Assembly: GCA_903838025.1 (NCBI GenBank)
Contig: CAILXB010000031.1
Location: 1 to 34,901 of the forward strand
Direction: 5' to 3'
Length of the DNA: 34,901 bases
DNA from: an uncultured Chlorobiaceae bacterium
GTDB taxonomy: Bacteria; Bacteroidota; Chlorobiia; Chlorobiales; Chlorobiaceae
The notes under the pieces are model-generated. The model ran no database searches. It was not told where the DNA came from and saw only the letters and a list, made by a program, of their open reading frames with translations. Numbering within the stretch: position 1 is the first letter of the stretch; every line of letters starts with the position of its first letter. The translations under genes were made by a program, and so were the position numbers. This document shows positions 1-10,780 of the stretch, piece by piece.

Positions 1-698
1 CTACCAAGAAAAACCCCTACTCCATTGACGAGAACATCTGGGGTATCAGCATTGAGTGCGGTGTGCTTGAAGATCCGATTGTTGCACCTCCCGAAGATGC
101 CTACCAGATCACCACGTCACTTGAAAATGCGCCAAACACTCCAACGGTTGTTGATATTGAATTTGAAAAAGGTGTTCCCGTCTCGCTTGACGGCAAAAAG
201 ATGAGTGGCCTCGACCTCATCATCCGCCTCAACGAAATCGGTGCGGCCAACGGCGTCGGACGCCTCGACATGATCGAGAACCGCGTTGTCGGCATCAAGT
301 CACGCGAAATTTATGAAGCCCCGGCAGCAACCATCCTGCACTTCGCACACCGTGAACTGGAGCGCCTGACGCTCGAAAAATCGGTCTTCCAGTACAAGAA
401 GAACATCAGCCAGGACTACGCAAACATCATCTATAACGGACTCTGGTTCTCGCCGATGAGAAAAGCACTTGATGCTTTCGTCGATGAAACGCAGAACCCG
501 GTGACCGGTCTTGTGCGCCTCAAGCTCTACAAGGGTGGTGTTACCCTGCTTGGCCGCAACTCCCCGTACTCGCTCTACAACGAAGAGCTTGCCACCTACA
601 CCGAAGCCGACACCTTCAACCACAAGGCCGCAGCAGGTTTTATCCACCTCTATGGACTTGGTCTGAAAACCTTCAGCGAAGTGCACTCCGCCAAATAA
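1..698 (+). CDS. argG: Argininosuccinate synthase, C-terminal part (truncated by window start)
   Basis: Open frame continues upstream of the listed ATG ([25 protein letters not shown]...). Contains ArgG-like blocks [60 protein letters not shown]. Confidence 0.95.
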   Translation, partial: TKKNPYSIDENIWGISIECGVLEDPIVAPPEDAYQITTSLENAPNTPTVVDIEFEKGVPVSLDGKKMSGLDLIIRLNEIGAANGVGRLDMIENRVVGIKSREIYEAPAATILHFAHRELERLTLEKSVFQYKKNISQDYANIIYNGLWFSPMRKALDAFVDETQNPVTGLVRLKLYKGGVTLLGRNSPYSLYNEELATYTEADTFNHKAAAGFIHLYGLGLKTFSEVHSAK

Positions 699-721
699 GA
701 GCCGCACCCATCAGCCATCCA

Positions 722-749
722 CGCAGGCCATACATACCCCCGGCCTGCG
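722..749. terminator. Hairpin between convergent argG and histidine kinase genes
   Basis: 8-bp perfect inverted repeat cgcaggcc...ggcctgcg in the convergent intergenic region; no T-tract. Confidence 0.35.
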
Positions 750-794
750 CGGCGGTGGCTTCTACTCTCGCCACGTTGCTCCTGTAGCGAAAAT

Positions 795-2861
795 TCAAGA
801 TTGACTCAGCATATTCTGCACCATCCTGGAGAGCGATTTAAGAGAGAAGGGCTTCTGGATAAAATTAACTCCTTCGTCAAGCAGGTTATTGTAAGCAACA
901 ATGTCGCTTGAATAGCCTGACATAAAGAGCACGTTGAGTGAAGGATTGATCGGTTGAAGCTTTTTGAAAAGATCACACCCATTCATTCCTGGCATGACGA
1001 CATCCGTCAAAAGAAGTTCGATAACTCCCGCCGACTCTTCGGCAAGCTGCATTGCTTCATGGGGTGAAGCTGCCGTGAGTACCCTGTATCCCTTATTTTC
1101 AAGCTCATCCTTACAGAGTACCAAAATTTCCGGCTCATCTTCAACAATTAGTATGGTTTCTTTGCCGTAGTGACCTGCGGATGACGATTGTTTGTGCGTG
1201 CCTCTCTCAACCTGTACCTCCTCCTGGTATCGTGGCAGGTGGATCTTAAAGGTGGTTCCCGCCCCCTCTTCGCTTCTGCACTCAATACAACCTTTGTTCT
1301 GTTTGACAATACCATAGACGGTCGAAAGCCCCATGCCAATACCTTTTCCTTTTTTTTGGGTGGTGAAAAAGGGTTCAAAAATATGGGGGAGATGCTCTTT
1401 TTCTATACCTTTGCCGGTATCAGTGACTGAAAGTGTTACGTAGTCGCCGGGAACTTTGCAATAATGGTGAGGAGTATGACTAATTCTGTGTTCACAGTAC
1501 TCGCCGATTTCAATGGCGATGCTGCCGACGTTGGTGATGGCGTCACGGGCATTGAGGCAAAGGTTGACGAGAATCTGGTCAAGTTGTGAAGGATCGGCTT
1601 TTACCAAAGCAGGAACGGTATCGGGCTGCCAGATAATGGTGATATTTTCACCAATCAATTGCTGCAGAACAGTGAGCATCTTATCAACCAGGGCATTCAG
1701 CTCTACAACTATTGGCATTACCGTATCCTTTCTGGCAAAGGCCAGAAGTTGACGGGTAAGATCGGCAGAACGGTTGGCCGCCACAAGAATGTTCTTGAGG
1801 TTGTATTGCAAGGACTCATCAGGAGCTGGCGTTTGATCGAGAGCCATTTCGATATTACCGAGAATCACACCAAGCATATTGTTGAAGTCGCGGGCTATCC
1901 CACCGGCCAGTTGCCCCACAAGATCCATTTTTTGCGATTGGGTCAATGCTTCCTGTATCTCATACATGCGCAGTTCTGCATGTTTGCGGGAAACAATATC
2001 CCATGCAACATCAGCAAGGCTTGTGAGTAGTTTGAGATCATGATCATCATAATCCTCCCGCTTGTTTCCTACTCCAAGAATGGCCATAACCTTGCCACCC
2101 TGAAACATGGGGACAAGAAGCGTGCGCCTGATTTCGGGATGACCGGCTGGCCACCCGATTTGCAGATATTCTTGTGCGCTGTAATCATTGATAATCATCG
2201 CCTGCTGCGGTATAATACCGCTCCATAATCCAGTGTCAGCCAATGGTGGATGCTGCATGTCAGCGTCCACACCAGACATCGTTTTCTGGATATTTGATGA
2301 AGCAACCCAAAAGGAGGGAGATGCGGGATTCTCTTTGATAATGTGACAGAAACCGATAGTACTCTCCGTAAGCTTTTCGGCTTCGTCAAGTGTGACTCTC
2401 AGGATTTCCTCTGCCAAATTGGACTCTGCCAGTTGGAGGATGCGCTGACGAAAGAGTGCAAGAGATTCAAACTGTTTGCGATCGTCGATGTCGATACCCG
2501 TTGCCATTAAAAAAGGATTGCCATCAATAATCAGCCTTTTGGCCTTCAAGAGAAACCATCGGAATTTTGCTCCACCACAAGAGTGTATCCTGACTTCGGC
2601 ATACTCTTCAACAGCGTCAGTCAAAACATGCTTGATTTTTTCCTCAATCAGTGGTCGATCGTCCGGATGAACGATGGTTATCGCGTCACTACCCGCTATC
2701 TCGCTGTCGGATTTACAGATAATTTCGTCACGCATAGAGGCATTCCATGCAGTAAATCGGCTGTTACTATCAACAATACAAATAACTCCGGGCGAGGCAT
2801 CAACAAGCGCCTGAATAAAATCCTCCCGATTTTTCAGCTTCTCTTTTTTTTCTTCCTGCAT
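795..2861 (-). CDS. Hybrid sensor protein (PAS - GAF - HisKA-like - HATPase - receiver) with Arg in place of the phosphoacceptor His
   Basis: PAS-like N-terminus, GAF-like middle, H-box region LAGGIARDFNNMLGVILGN, N-box LVNLCLNARDAI, G-box DTGKGI/GIGMGLSTVYG, receiver TILIVEDEPEI...LLLTDVVMPGMNG...QKPF. Confidence 0.9.
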   Translation of the reverse strand: MQEEKKEKLKNREDFIQALVDASPGVICIVDSNSRFTAWNASMRDEIICKSDSEIAGSDAITIVHPDDRPLIEEKIKHVLTDAVEEYAEVRIHSCGGAKFRWFLLKAKRLIIDGNPFLMATGIDIDDRKQFESLALFRQRILQLAESNLAEEILRVTLDEAEKLTESTIGFCHIIKENPASPSFWVASSNIQKTMSGVDADMQHPPLADTGLWSGIIPQQAMIINDYSAQEYLQIGWPAGHPEIRRTLLVPMFQGGKVMAILGVGNKREDYDDHDLKLLTSLADVAWDIVSRKHAELRMYEIQEALTQSQKMDLVGQLAGGIARDFNNMLGVILGNIEMALDQTPAPDESLQYNLKNILVAANRSADLTRQLLAFARKDTVMPIVVELNALVDKMLTVLQQLIGENITIIWQPDTVPALVKADPSQLDQILVNLCLNARDAITNVGSIAIEIGEYCEHRISHTPHHYCKVPGDYVTLSVTDTGKGIEKEHLPHIFEPFFTTQKKGKGIGMGLSTVYGIVKQNKGCIECRSEEGAGTTFKIHLPRYQEEVQVERGTHKQSSSAGHYGKETILIVEDEPEILVLCKDELENKGYRVLTAASPHEAMQLAEESAGVIELLLTDVVMPGMNGCDLFKKLQPINPSLNVLFMSGYSSDIVAYNNLLDEGVNFIQKPFSLKSLSRMVQNMLSQS

Positions 2862-3184
2862 GGCAGTTTCAGTAGTGTTTTGGAGGATCCAAGGATAATG
2901 GCGAGATGCTGGCTCGTTCTCTGCCCTTCTGGGATTTAAAAAAGAGCAGCCACATCACCATTTTTGCAAAGTACAATTAAATTTGAAGAATAACCTCATT
3001 CATTCACCGATAAATACTGCAAACAGGGTGGATAGTAATTTTTGAGAGGAGTTGCGCACGTTGCTTGAAATCAGTAGAAAAAAAGCCCACTCACCCGTCA
3101 GGGGCCAGTTTGCTGACACAAGGCAAAAAGACAAAAATAACTATCTTGAAGGACAATTAAATTTCCTAAACAATCAATACCTCT

Positions 3185-4567
3185 ATGAACAGCAAAAAAG
3201 AATTACTCTGGCAGAGCCGATTTTCATTACCCTTTGACCGCGACGCACTCTTGTTCTCATCGTCGGTTCATGTCGATAAAAAGCTCTATCGAGAGGATAT
3301 TCAGGGCTCTATTGCCCATGTCACCATGCTTTCCGAAGAGAATATTGTCAGTGTTGAAGATGCAGCCCAGATTATTACAGGACTCAGGGAAATTGAGAAT
3401 GAACTTACGACAGGGACACTTGTTCCCCACTGGGAGGACGAAGATATTCATACAGTCATTGAGAACCGGCTAAAAGAGAAGGTTGGGGCTGTCGCCGGAA
3501 AACTCCACTCTGGCCGAAGCCGCAACGATCAGGTAGCAACCGATACTCGCCTTTACATGCGTCGCCAGATTAACGAACTTCAGGAGGCCCTTGGAGGGCT
3601 GTTGCAAGTTCTTGTTGAAAAAGCAGAGTGCTACCACAAAACCATCATCTTCGGCTATACCCACCTGCAGCGGGCCCAGCCAATTTCCGCTGGCCACTAC
3701 TATCTGGCTTACTTTAACATGTTTAACCGCGACCGCCAACGGCTGCGGGATCTTACAAAAAGAGTGAATGTATCTCCTCTCGGTGCAGCCGCCTTTGCGG
3801 GAAGCACGCTACCGCTCAATGCACAAAGAACGGCAGTACTGCTTGGTTTTGACGATCTTTTTTCAAACAGTATTGATGCGGTCAGTGATCGCGATATTGT
3901 TATTGAGTTTATCTCCGACTGTTCCATGATCATGATGCATCTGTCGCGGTTTGCAGAAGACTTGATTCTCTGGAGCTCCTACGAGTTCGGCTATCTTGAA
4001 ATCAGCGACGCTTTTGCAACAGGGTCATCAATCATGCCACAGAAAAAAAATGCCGATATCGCCGAGCTGGTAAGGGGGAAAACGGGAAGAGTCTATGGGA
4101 ATTTAATGGCCATGCTAACCATCATGAAAGGACTCCCGCTCTCCTACAATCGCGACATGCAGGAAGATAAACAGCCTCTCTTCGACAGCGCGGAAACAAC
4201 GATCGAAAGTGTCACCATTTTTGCAAAACTGCTTGAGCATACCAAGCTGAAGGAAGAGCGGCTGGCCAAACTGACGGCGGAAGATCTCAGCCTTGCAACA
4301 GAAATAGCCGAATATCTTGTGCGCCGTCAAATTCCGTTCCGCGATGCCCACCGCATTACCGGTAAAATTGTTACCTGGAGCATCGCTTCGGATGTGACCC
4401 TGCCGAATATCCCGGTAGAAAAGTTCCGGGAGTTCTGTGAAGCTATTGATCCAGATATTTACGACTGCCTCAAGGCCGATGTGAGTGTGAACTCAAAAAA
4501 AACTCATGGCAGTTGCTCGTTTGACTCTGTTGCTCTCCAGATCGAAATGGCAAAAAAAGAGCTTTAA
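3185..4567 (+). CDS. argH: Argininosuccinate lyase
   Basis: 460 aa; fumarase/lyase signature [51 protein letters not shown]. Confidence 0.96.
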   Translation: MNSKKELLWQSRFSLPFDRDALLFSSSVHVDKKLYREDIQGSIAHVTMLSEENIVSVEDAAQIITGLREIENELTTGTLVPHWEDEDIHTVIENRLKEKVGAVAGKLHSGRSRNDQVATDTRLYMRRQINELQEALGGLLQVLVEKAECYHKTIIFGYTHLQRAQPISAGHYYLAYFNMFNRDRQRLRDLTKRVNVSPLGAAAFAGSTLPLNAQRTAVLLGFDDLFSNSIDAVSDRDIVIEFISDCSMIMMHLSRFAEDLILWSSYEFGYLEISDAFATGSSIMPQKKNADIAELVRGKTGRVYGNLMAMLTIMKGLPLSYNRDMQEDKQPLFDSAETTIESVTIFAKLLEHTKLKEERLAKLTAEDLSLATEIAEYLVRRQIPFRDAHRITGKIVTWSIASDVTLPNIPVEKFREFCEAIDPDIYDCLKADVSVNSKKTHGSCSFDSVALQIEMAKKEL

Positions 4568-6621
4568 TGCGATGAGGGCAGAGCTTTGGCTGGTGACACA
4601 GCCTCAAGCTCTGCCAAATCGGCAACCACTGCCACCGCCTGGTTGAGCACGGCGTCTTTGCTCGGCCCTATGGCGGTATCAGGCTCCTTGACCCACTCTT
4701 TTTCAATTCTTTTTATCGTCTCTGTTTCTGATTTGACGGCTGCATCCTGAAGCGACACCGCCTTCTTTTTACGGATCTGATCAAGGGCATCCAGATCACG
4801 CAGATAGCTCTGGTAAAGGATATCTTTCGATGAGCGTTCCTGAAATTTTTGTCGAAGTATCTCGATTTTTTCCGGGTTAATCTCTGCTGTGGGCGTATAA
4901 AATGAGCGTGTTATGGTACTCCATGGCAAACTGCTGGTATAGGTATCCTCTCCAATCCTCGACATATCGATCATGGAGGGCATGGCAATATCCGCCTCGA
5001 CCCCCTTATGCTGGGTGCTTCCTCCGGAGATTCGGTAAAACTTTGCTATTGTCAATTTTATCTCGCCAAGATCTTGCTGCTTTCCGGTAACAGAATCGGC
5101 TTTTGAAAGTTTGAGAAGGCTTTGTACGGTTCCCTTTCCGAAGCTCCTCTCTCCAACAATAACACCGCGCGCATAATCCTGGATGGCCGCAGCAAAAATT
5201 TCAGATGCCGAGGCGCTGTAACGATTGACCAGCACTACAAGGGGGCCTCCATATTGTACCCTGCTGTCTTCGTCTTTGAGTACCATTTTTCCACCAGTCG
5301 AGCTGCTGATCTGAACGACGGGGCCACCGGGAAGAAAGAGTCCGCTAACACTTACAGCCTCTTCAAGCGAACCACCTCCATTATCGCGCAAATCAATAAC
5401 GATGCCGTCAACATGCTCGGCATTCAGTTCATTGAGGATGCGGGCAACATCGCGGCTTGTGCTGTTATAATTGCCCGTATGCTGCTGCTCACCTTCAAAA
5501 TCAAGGTAAAACGAGGGTATGGTAATGACACCAATTTTTTTCCCATTTTCCAGGATAATGCTTTTCTTTGCAGCCTGCTCCTGCAAATCAACCTTGTCGC
5601 GAACAAGTTCGATTATTTTTTCCGGCCCGCGTCCGCCCTGACTTGCCGGAAGAATTTTCAGGCGGACAAGGGTACCTTTCTTTCCCCGGATCAACTTTAC
5701 CACATCATTGATTCTCCAGCCGAAGACATCAACAATATCAGCCACCCTCCCCTGACCAACACCAACAATCTTGTCCCCTTTTTTCAAGGTAGTGCTTTTA
5801 AATGCAGGCCCTCCCGGAATAAGCTCATTGACAACAGTATGCTCCCCTTCAGTCTGGAGTTTTGCGCCAATTCCCTCAAGTGAACGACTCATGTCGATCT
5901 GAAAGTTTTGAAACTCGTCCACAGAGAAGTAGTTTGTATGGGGATCGAACGATGTTGTCAAAGCGTAAGTATAAGCATGGAATGCATCTTCCGGCGTCTG
6001 GCGATTCAAAAGATTGAGTCGGCTTGTAAAGCTTTTTGCAAGCGATCCCCGAATGGTTTTGTCACTTTCTCCGGAATATTTCAAATTGAGCCACTGGTAT
6101 TTCAGCTCTTTTTTCCACAGATCGGTAAGCTGAAGCAGGTTGGCGGGCCAGGGATCGCTCTTGCGGTCAAGGTCGAGGGTTTCCGGTAACGAAAAATCGA
6201 GGTGCACCGTGTCGGCCTGAGCCTTCATGAAACGCATCTTTTCCCTTGCCCGCTTGAGAAAAAGGTTATAGATATCGAATCCGGCCGTTACTTTACCAAC
6301 AAGAAATTCATCATCAATCGTATTACCATACCTCTTTCTGAGGCGCTCAATATCGCTTGCCAGAAAATAGCTTTTGCTGCCGTCAAGGTTTTCTATGTAG
6401 CGGTTAAATATCTGCTGCGACAGGGAGTCATTAACCGAGACTTTTCTGAAGTGGTTCTGCAGCAGATATTTATTGATGGAGTTACAAGCCTCTCTCTCTG
6501 CGATGGTAGGCTTGAGGGTCGTCACAGCGCTGACCACCGCAGATTCCCTGCTGTTTCTGGCAATAAGCGGAGAAACACTTCCCGACGCGATGATAAAAAG
6601 AACGAGACTTTTTCTGAGCAT
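4564..6621 (-). CDS. prc: Carboxy-terminal processing (tail-specific) protease, S41 family, Prc-type
   Basis: Signal-peptide-like N-terminus, PDZ region, S41 core [20 protein letters not shown], catalytic [19 protein letters not shown] and [13 protein letters not shown]. Stop overlaps the argH stop (TTAA). Confidence 0.93.
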   Translation of the reverse strand: MLRKSLVLFIIASGSVSPLIARNSRESAVVSAVTTLKPTIAEREACNSINKYLLQNHFRKVSVNDSLSQQIFNRYIENLDGSKSYFLASDIERLRKRYGNTIDDEFLVGKVTAGFDIYNLFLKRAREKMRFMKAQADTVHLDFSLPETLDLDRKSDPWPANLLQLTDLWKKELKYQWLNLKYSGESDKTIRGSLAKSFTSRLNLLNRQTPEDAFHAYTYALTTSFDPHTNYFSVDEFQNFQIDMSRSLEGIGAKLQTEGEHTVVNELIPGGPAFKSTTLKKGDKIVGVGQGRVADIVDVFGWRINDVVKLIRGKKGTLVRLKILPASQGGRGPEKIIELVRDKVDLQEQAAKKSIILENGKKIGVITIPSFYLDFEGEQQHTGNYNSTSRDVARILNELNAEHVDGIVIDLRDNGGGSLEEAVSVSGLFLPGGPVVQISSSTGGKMVLKDEDSRVQYGGPLVVLVNRYSASASEIFAAAIQDYARGVIVGERSFGKGTVQSLLKLSKADSVTGKQQDLGEIKLTIAKFYRISGGSTQHKGVEADIAMPSMIDMSRIGEDTYTSSLPWSTITRSFYTPTAEINPEKIEILRQKFQERSSKDILYQSYLRDLDALDQIRKKKAVSLQDAAVKSETETIKRIEKEWVKEPDTAIGPSKDAVLNQAVAVVADLAELEAVSPAKALPSSH

Positions 6622-6639
6622 TGCTGTGTATGATTGTCT

Positions 6640-7158
6640 TTATGAGTAAACCCAGACTGAGGCTGGTGGAATATTTTTCATGACAAAGCGCCTTCTTGCC
6701 TGATTCTTGAAATCCACCTCACCAAGAGGGTTGTTGAGGCCATAAGTGTACATAACACACCACTTGAGAAGCCCGTTGCGGTAGAGCGTGTTGATAATGG
6801 GGACAAATGACGCTTTGAATGGATTGTTGATAAGTGGGATTGAGAGTACCAGCCCGAAGCGCTCGTCCACTTTTTTTAACTGCTCAAGTGCACATGAATT
6901 GACCGTCTTCAAATGGGGATAATTTTGCCGAAGCACCGCACAAAACTCCTGATCTATTTCAACCAGCAATGGGTTCAAACTTGAAATATGCTTTGTGATT
7001 GCTCCTGTACCTGCGCCGATCTCAATAACCGGAGTTTGATCCAGCTCTTTAATTGATTTGAAAATCGCTTTTGCCAAAAATTCCGACGAGGGTATGACAG
7101 AACCGACGCTCTGTGGATTTTTTAAATATTTTTTCAGAAACAGTATTTTTTTACGCAT
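6640..7158 (-). CDS. SAM-dependent methyltransferase, phospholipid N-methyltransferase/KsgA-like fold
   Basis: NPQSVGSVIPSSEFLAKAI...PVIEIGAGTGAITKHI: PmtA-like N-terminal and SAM-binding motif I. Confidence 0.7.
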   Translation of the reverse strand: MRKKILFLKKYLKNPQSVGSVIPSSEFLAKAIFKSIKELDQTPVIEIGAGTGAITKHISSLNPLLVEIDQEFCAVLRQNYPHLKTVNSCALEQLKKVDERFGLVLSIPLINNPFKASFVPIINTLYRNGLLKWCVMYTYGLNNPLGEVDFKNQARRRFVMKNIPPASVWVYS

Positions 7159-7181
7159 GCAGTTGTGGTGTGTTGTGTGTT

Positions 7182-7397
7182 TTATGTTTTCTTGTCAGCC
7201 GCAACACCCTCGTCATCTTTCGATGCTACGGTATCGACGGCTTTGTTAAATTCGTTTTCAAGATCAGCTTGTGCTTTTTTAAACTCCCTCATTCCTTTGC
7301 CAAGCCCTCTGGCCAACTCTGGCAGTTTTGAAGGACCAAAGAATAACAGGACGACAAACAGGATAAGCAACAGCTCCTGACCACCCAATCCAAACAT
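7182..7397 (-). CDS. tatA: Sec-independent translocase TatA/TatB family subunit
   Basis: 71 aa; [44 protein letters not shown] helix, FGPSKLPEL hinge and amphipathic helix. Confidence 0.93.
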   Translation of the reverse strand: MFGLGGQELLLILFVVLLFFGPSKLPELARGLGKGMREFKKAQADLENEFNKAVDTVASKDDEGVAADKKT

Positions 7398-7508
7398 GAT
7401 AATTCCCCCTAAAAGTTTACGTAATCGATAAGACCTTTTTCAAAAAACACTTCTCGCGATCCCTTCTTGAGGTACTACGCTCTCCTCCTGATTTTCTTTC
7501 AACAAGCC

Positions 7509-9581
7509 TTAATTCAGCGAAGGCAACGTCCGGGTAATCGTGTGCCGTTGAATTGCTTTAAGTTCAGCCAGATCAGAAACAACTGCTGCGGACTGGTTGA
7601 GCACGGCGTCCCTGTTCTTGCCTTTGGTCGAATCCTGATCCACCACCCATTGACCCTCAATCTGCTTTATCTTCTCTATTTCCGATTTAAAAGCAGAGTC
7701 CTGAAGTGATACCGCCTTTTTTTTGCGAATCTGGTTCAGGGTATTCAAGTCGCGTAGATAACTTTGATAATAACGGCTCGTCAATGCCCGTTCCTGCTGC
7801 TTCTGTCGGAGCAACGCAATCTCTTCAGCTCTTACCTCTTCGGTCGGACGATAAAAGGAACGAGAAAGAGTACTCCACGGCAGGCTGCTGCTGTAGGTAT
7901 CCTCTCCCACAACCGAGGTATCAATCATGGATGGCATAAGAATGTCGGGCACAACACCTTTATGCTGAGTGCTGCCTCCTGAAATCCGGTAAAATTTTGC
8001 AATGGTAAGCTTTATTTCGCCAAGTTCAGGCTGTTTTCCAAAAAAAGCAAATGGCCTGAGCTCAGAGATTTTTTTGAGGCTTTGAACGGTACCCTTTCCG
8101 AACGTTCTCTCGCCAATGATAACTCCACGGCCATAATCCTGGATTGCTGCGGCAAATATTTCAGATGCAGATGCGCTGTAACGGTTAACAAGCACCGCGA
8201 GTGGTCCGCTGTAGAGCACCCTGCGATCTTCGTCCCTGAGCACCATTTTTCCCCCTGTCGAGTTACTGATTTGCACTACAGGGCCAGTTGAAATAAACAG
8301 TCCTGTAACATTCACCGACTCTTCAAGCGAACCTCCACCATTGTCACGCAAATCAATAACAATGCCATCAACATGTTCCGTATTAAGTTCATTCAGGATG
8401 CGGGCTACATCACGGCTTGTGCTGTTGAAATTGCCGGTGTTCTGCTGTTGACCTTCGAAATCAAGATAAAATGAAGGAATGGTGATAACACCGATTCGCT
8501 CTCCATTCTGGGAGATAATACTTTTCTTTGCCGCCTGTTCCTGCAAATCGACCTTCTCTCGCACAAGCATGACTATTTTAGCCGGTCCTCGTCCCCCCTG
8601 ACTTGCCGGGAGAATTTTAAGGCGGACGATGGTATTTTTCTTTCCACGGATCAATTTTACCACCTCGTTGATTCTCCAACCAAAAACATCAACAATATCA
8701 CCAACCTTTCCCTGACCAACACCAATAATTTTATCCCCTTTTTTCAAGGTATTGCTCTTGAATGCCGGACCTCCTGCAATAACCTCATTAACAACCGTAT
8801 ACTCGCTTTCGGTCTGCAGTTTTGCTCCAATTCCCTCAAGAGAACGACTCATGTCGATCTGAAAGTTTGCATATTCATCCGGAGAAAAATAGCTTGTATG
8901 CGGGTCAAACGATGTTGTCAGGGCGTAGGTATAAGCCTGAAATGCATCTTCCGGTTTCTGGCGGTTCAGAAGATTCAAGCGATTTGTAAAGCTTTTTGCA
9001 AGAGTTGCCCGGATGTTCTTGCTGTTTTCTCCCGAATATTTAAGGTTGAGCCACTGATATTTAAGCTCCTTTTTCCACAGTTCGGCAAGTTGACTCCGGT
9101 CAGCAGGCCATGGATCGTTTTTGCGGTCGAGGTCAAGGGTCTCCGGTAGTGAAAAATTAAAACGCACGGTATCAGCGGTTGCCTTCATATACCGCATTTT
9201 TTCTTTAGCCCGTTTAAGAAAAAAGTTGTAGACTCCAAAGCCGACATTTGCCTTGCCTGCAAGGAACTCATCATCAATGCGGTTTCCATAGACATGCCGG
9301 AGGCTTTCGACCTCGCTGGCCACAAAATAACTTTTGCTGCCGTCAAGATTGTCGATATAGCGATTGAGTATCTGTTGAGAAAGAGAGTCGTTAACCGATA
9401 TCTTTCTATAATGGTTCTGCAGAAGATATTGACCGATATATTTACTTGCTTCCTCCTGGGCGGCAGTTGGCCTGAGGGTCACGACCGCTATCGGCGCAAC
9501 GGTGTTTTCTGCGTGGAGTGTAGATACCGGCACAGTACTTCCCAATACAACAATCATGAGGAGCAAATTTTTTCTAACCAT
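7509..9581 (-). CDS. prc: Carboxy-terminal processing (tail-specific) protease, S41 family; paralog of 4564..6621
   Basis: Near-colinear with the protein at 4564..6621; catalytic [21 protein letters not shown] and [13 protein letters not shown] intact. The ORF track starts at 9668, but MVRKNLLLMIVVLGS at 9581 is the more plausible signal-peptide start. Confidence 0.92.
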   Translation of the reverse strand: MVRKNLLLMIVVLGSTVPVSTLHAENTVAPIAVVTLRPTAAQEEASKYIGQYLLQNHYRKISVNDSLSQQILNRYIDNLDGSKSYFVASEVESLRHVYGNRIDDEFLAGKANVGFGVYNFFLKRAKEKMRYMKATADTVRFNFSLPETLDLDRKNDPWPADRSQLAELWKKELKYQWLNLKYSGENSKNIRATLAKSFTNRLNLLNRQKPEDAFQAYTYALTTSFDPHTSYFSPDEYANFQIDMSRSLEGIGAKLQTESEYTVVNEVIAGGPAFKSNTLKKGDKIIGVGQGKVGDIVDVFGWRINEVVKLIRGKKNTIVRLKILPASQGGRGPAKIVMLVREKVDLQEQAAKKSIISQNGERIGVITIPSFYLDFEGQQQNTGNFNSTSRDVARILNELNTEHVDGIVIDLRDNGGGSLEESVNVTGLFISTGPVVQISNSTGGKMVLRDEDRRVLYSGPLAVLVNRYSASASEIFAAAIQDYGRGVIIGERTFGKGTVQSLKKISELRPFAFFGKQPELGEIKLTIAKFYRISGGSTQHKGVVPDILMPSMIDTSVVGEDTYSSSLPWSTLSRSFYRPTEEVRAEEIALLRQKQQERALTSRYYQSYLRDLNTLNQIRKKKAVSLQDSAFKSEIEKIKQIEGQWVVDQDSTKGKNRDAVLNQSAAVVSDLAELKAIQRHTITRTLPSLN

Positions 9582-9742
9582 TTTTTTTGCGTGGTGATTC
9601 AAGGGTTTAACGGCAGCATTCAAGCTGTTCTTGAATGAGAAAATAAATATACATATATTGAAAATCACTTAAAAAGCCTTTACCGGCAGAGCTCTTGTAG
9701 AGAAATTAATGCGCATAATAATAAATAAAAGAGAAGCTTTCA

Positions 9743-10717
9743 ATGGAAAAGAAAAAAATCAGTTACAAAGAGCTTGGGCTGTGCAACAGCCGTGAACTCT
9801 TCAAAAAAGCTGTAACGGGCGGCTACGCAATACCTGCCTACAACTTCAACAATCTTGAGCAAATGCAGGCCATCATCATGGCTTGTGCTGAAACCAATTC
9901 TCCTGTTATTCTTCAGGTTTCAAAAGGAGCCAGAAGCTATGCCAACGAAACCCTCCTGCGCTATTTGGCCCAGGGAGCTGTTGCATACGCTACAGAACTT
10001 GGTCACCCCATCCCGATCGTGCTTCACCTTGATCATGGAGACAGTTTCGAGCTCTGCAAGGATTGTATTGATTCCGGCTTCTCTTCGGTGATGATTGACG
10101 GTTCACACCTCCCTTACGAGGAAAACATTGAACTGACCAAAAAAGTTGTTGCCTATGCCCATCAGTACGATGTTACCGTTGAAGGTGAGCTTGGTGTTCT
10201 GGCCGGTATCGAAGATGAAGTTTCGGCAGCACACCATACCTACACCCAGCCGGAAGAGGTTGAGGATTTTGTTGCAAAAACCGGTGTTGACAGTCTTGCC
10301 ATCTCCATCGGCACATCACATGGTGCATTCAAGTTCAAACCAGGCGAAGATCCGAAAATCCGCCTCGACATTCTTACAGAAATTGAACGCCGCATTCCCG
10401 GATTTCCTATTGTGCTGCATGGCTCATCATCCGTTCCGCAGGATCTCATTAAAACCATCAATGAGCACGGCGGAAAACTGAAAGATGCAATTGGTATCAG
10501 CGAAGATCAGCTTCGTCTTGCAGCCAAATCAGCGGTCTGCAAAATCAACATTGATTCCGACGGACGTCTTGCCATGACCGCCGCGATTCGTAAAGTATTT
10601 GATGAAAAACCCGAAGAGTTTGATCCAAGAAAATATCTTGGACCTGCCCGTGATGCTCTCAAAAAACTTTATGTTCACAAGAACATCAATGTTCTCGGTT
10701 CTGACGGTAAAGCGTGA
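9743..10717 (+). CDS. fba: Fructose-bisphosphate aldolase, class II
   Basis: 324 aa; AIPAYNFNNLEQMQAI, VLHLDHGDSFELCKDCIDSGFSSVMIDGSHLPYEENI, EGELGVLAGIED, VLHGSSSVP. Confidence 0.95.
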   Translation: MEKKKISYKELGLCNSRELFKKAVTGGYAIPAYNFNNLEQMQAIIMACAETNSPVILQVSKGARSYANETLLRYLAQGAVAYATELGHPIPIVLHLDHGDSFELCKDCIDSGFSSVMIDGSHLPYEENIELTKKVVAYAHQYDVTVEGELGVLAGIEDEVSAAHHTYTQPEEVEDFVAKTGVDSLAISIGTSHGAFKFKPGEDPKIRLDILTEIERRIPGFPIVLHGSSSVPQDLIKTINEHGGKLKDAIGISEDQLRLAAKSAVCKINIDSDGRLAMTAAIRKVFDEKPEEFDPRKYLGPARDALKKLYVHKNINVLGSDGKA

Positions 10718-10730
10718 CTTTTTTTGATTT

Positions 10731-10766
10731 CAATAAAAAAGGCGCCTATGTGCGCCTTTTTTATTG
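10731..10766. terminator. Bidirectional rho-independent terminator between fba and M20 amidohydrolase
   Basis: 15-bp perfect inverted repeat caataaaaaaggcgc-ctatgt-gcgccttttttattg, with A-run and T-run flanks. Confidence 0.92.
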
Positions 10767-10780
10767 AATATCAGGTCTGC

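Noticed and set aside
300-707. 135-aa minus-strand ORF opposite argG
   Set aside because: Antisense shadow of conserved argG codons; no domain features.
2973-3164. acaattaaattt repeated twice upstream of argH (2973 and 3153)
   Set aside because: Short AT-rich 12-mer, plausible by chance; no periodic array.
3052-3237. 61-aa ORF upstream of argH
   Set aside because: Appears to use a non-ATG start, overlaps the argH start in another frame, and shows no family features.
5122-5883. 253-aa plus-strand ORF
   Set aside because: Lies fully antisense inside the strongly supported prc gene; translation shows no recognisable family, consistent with a shadow ORF.
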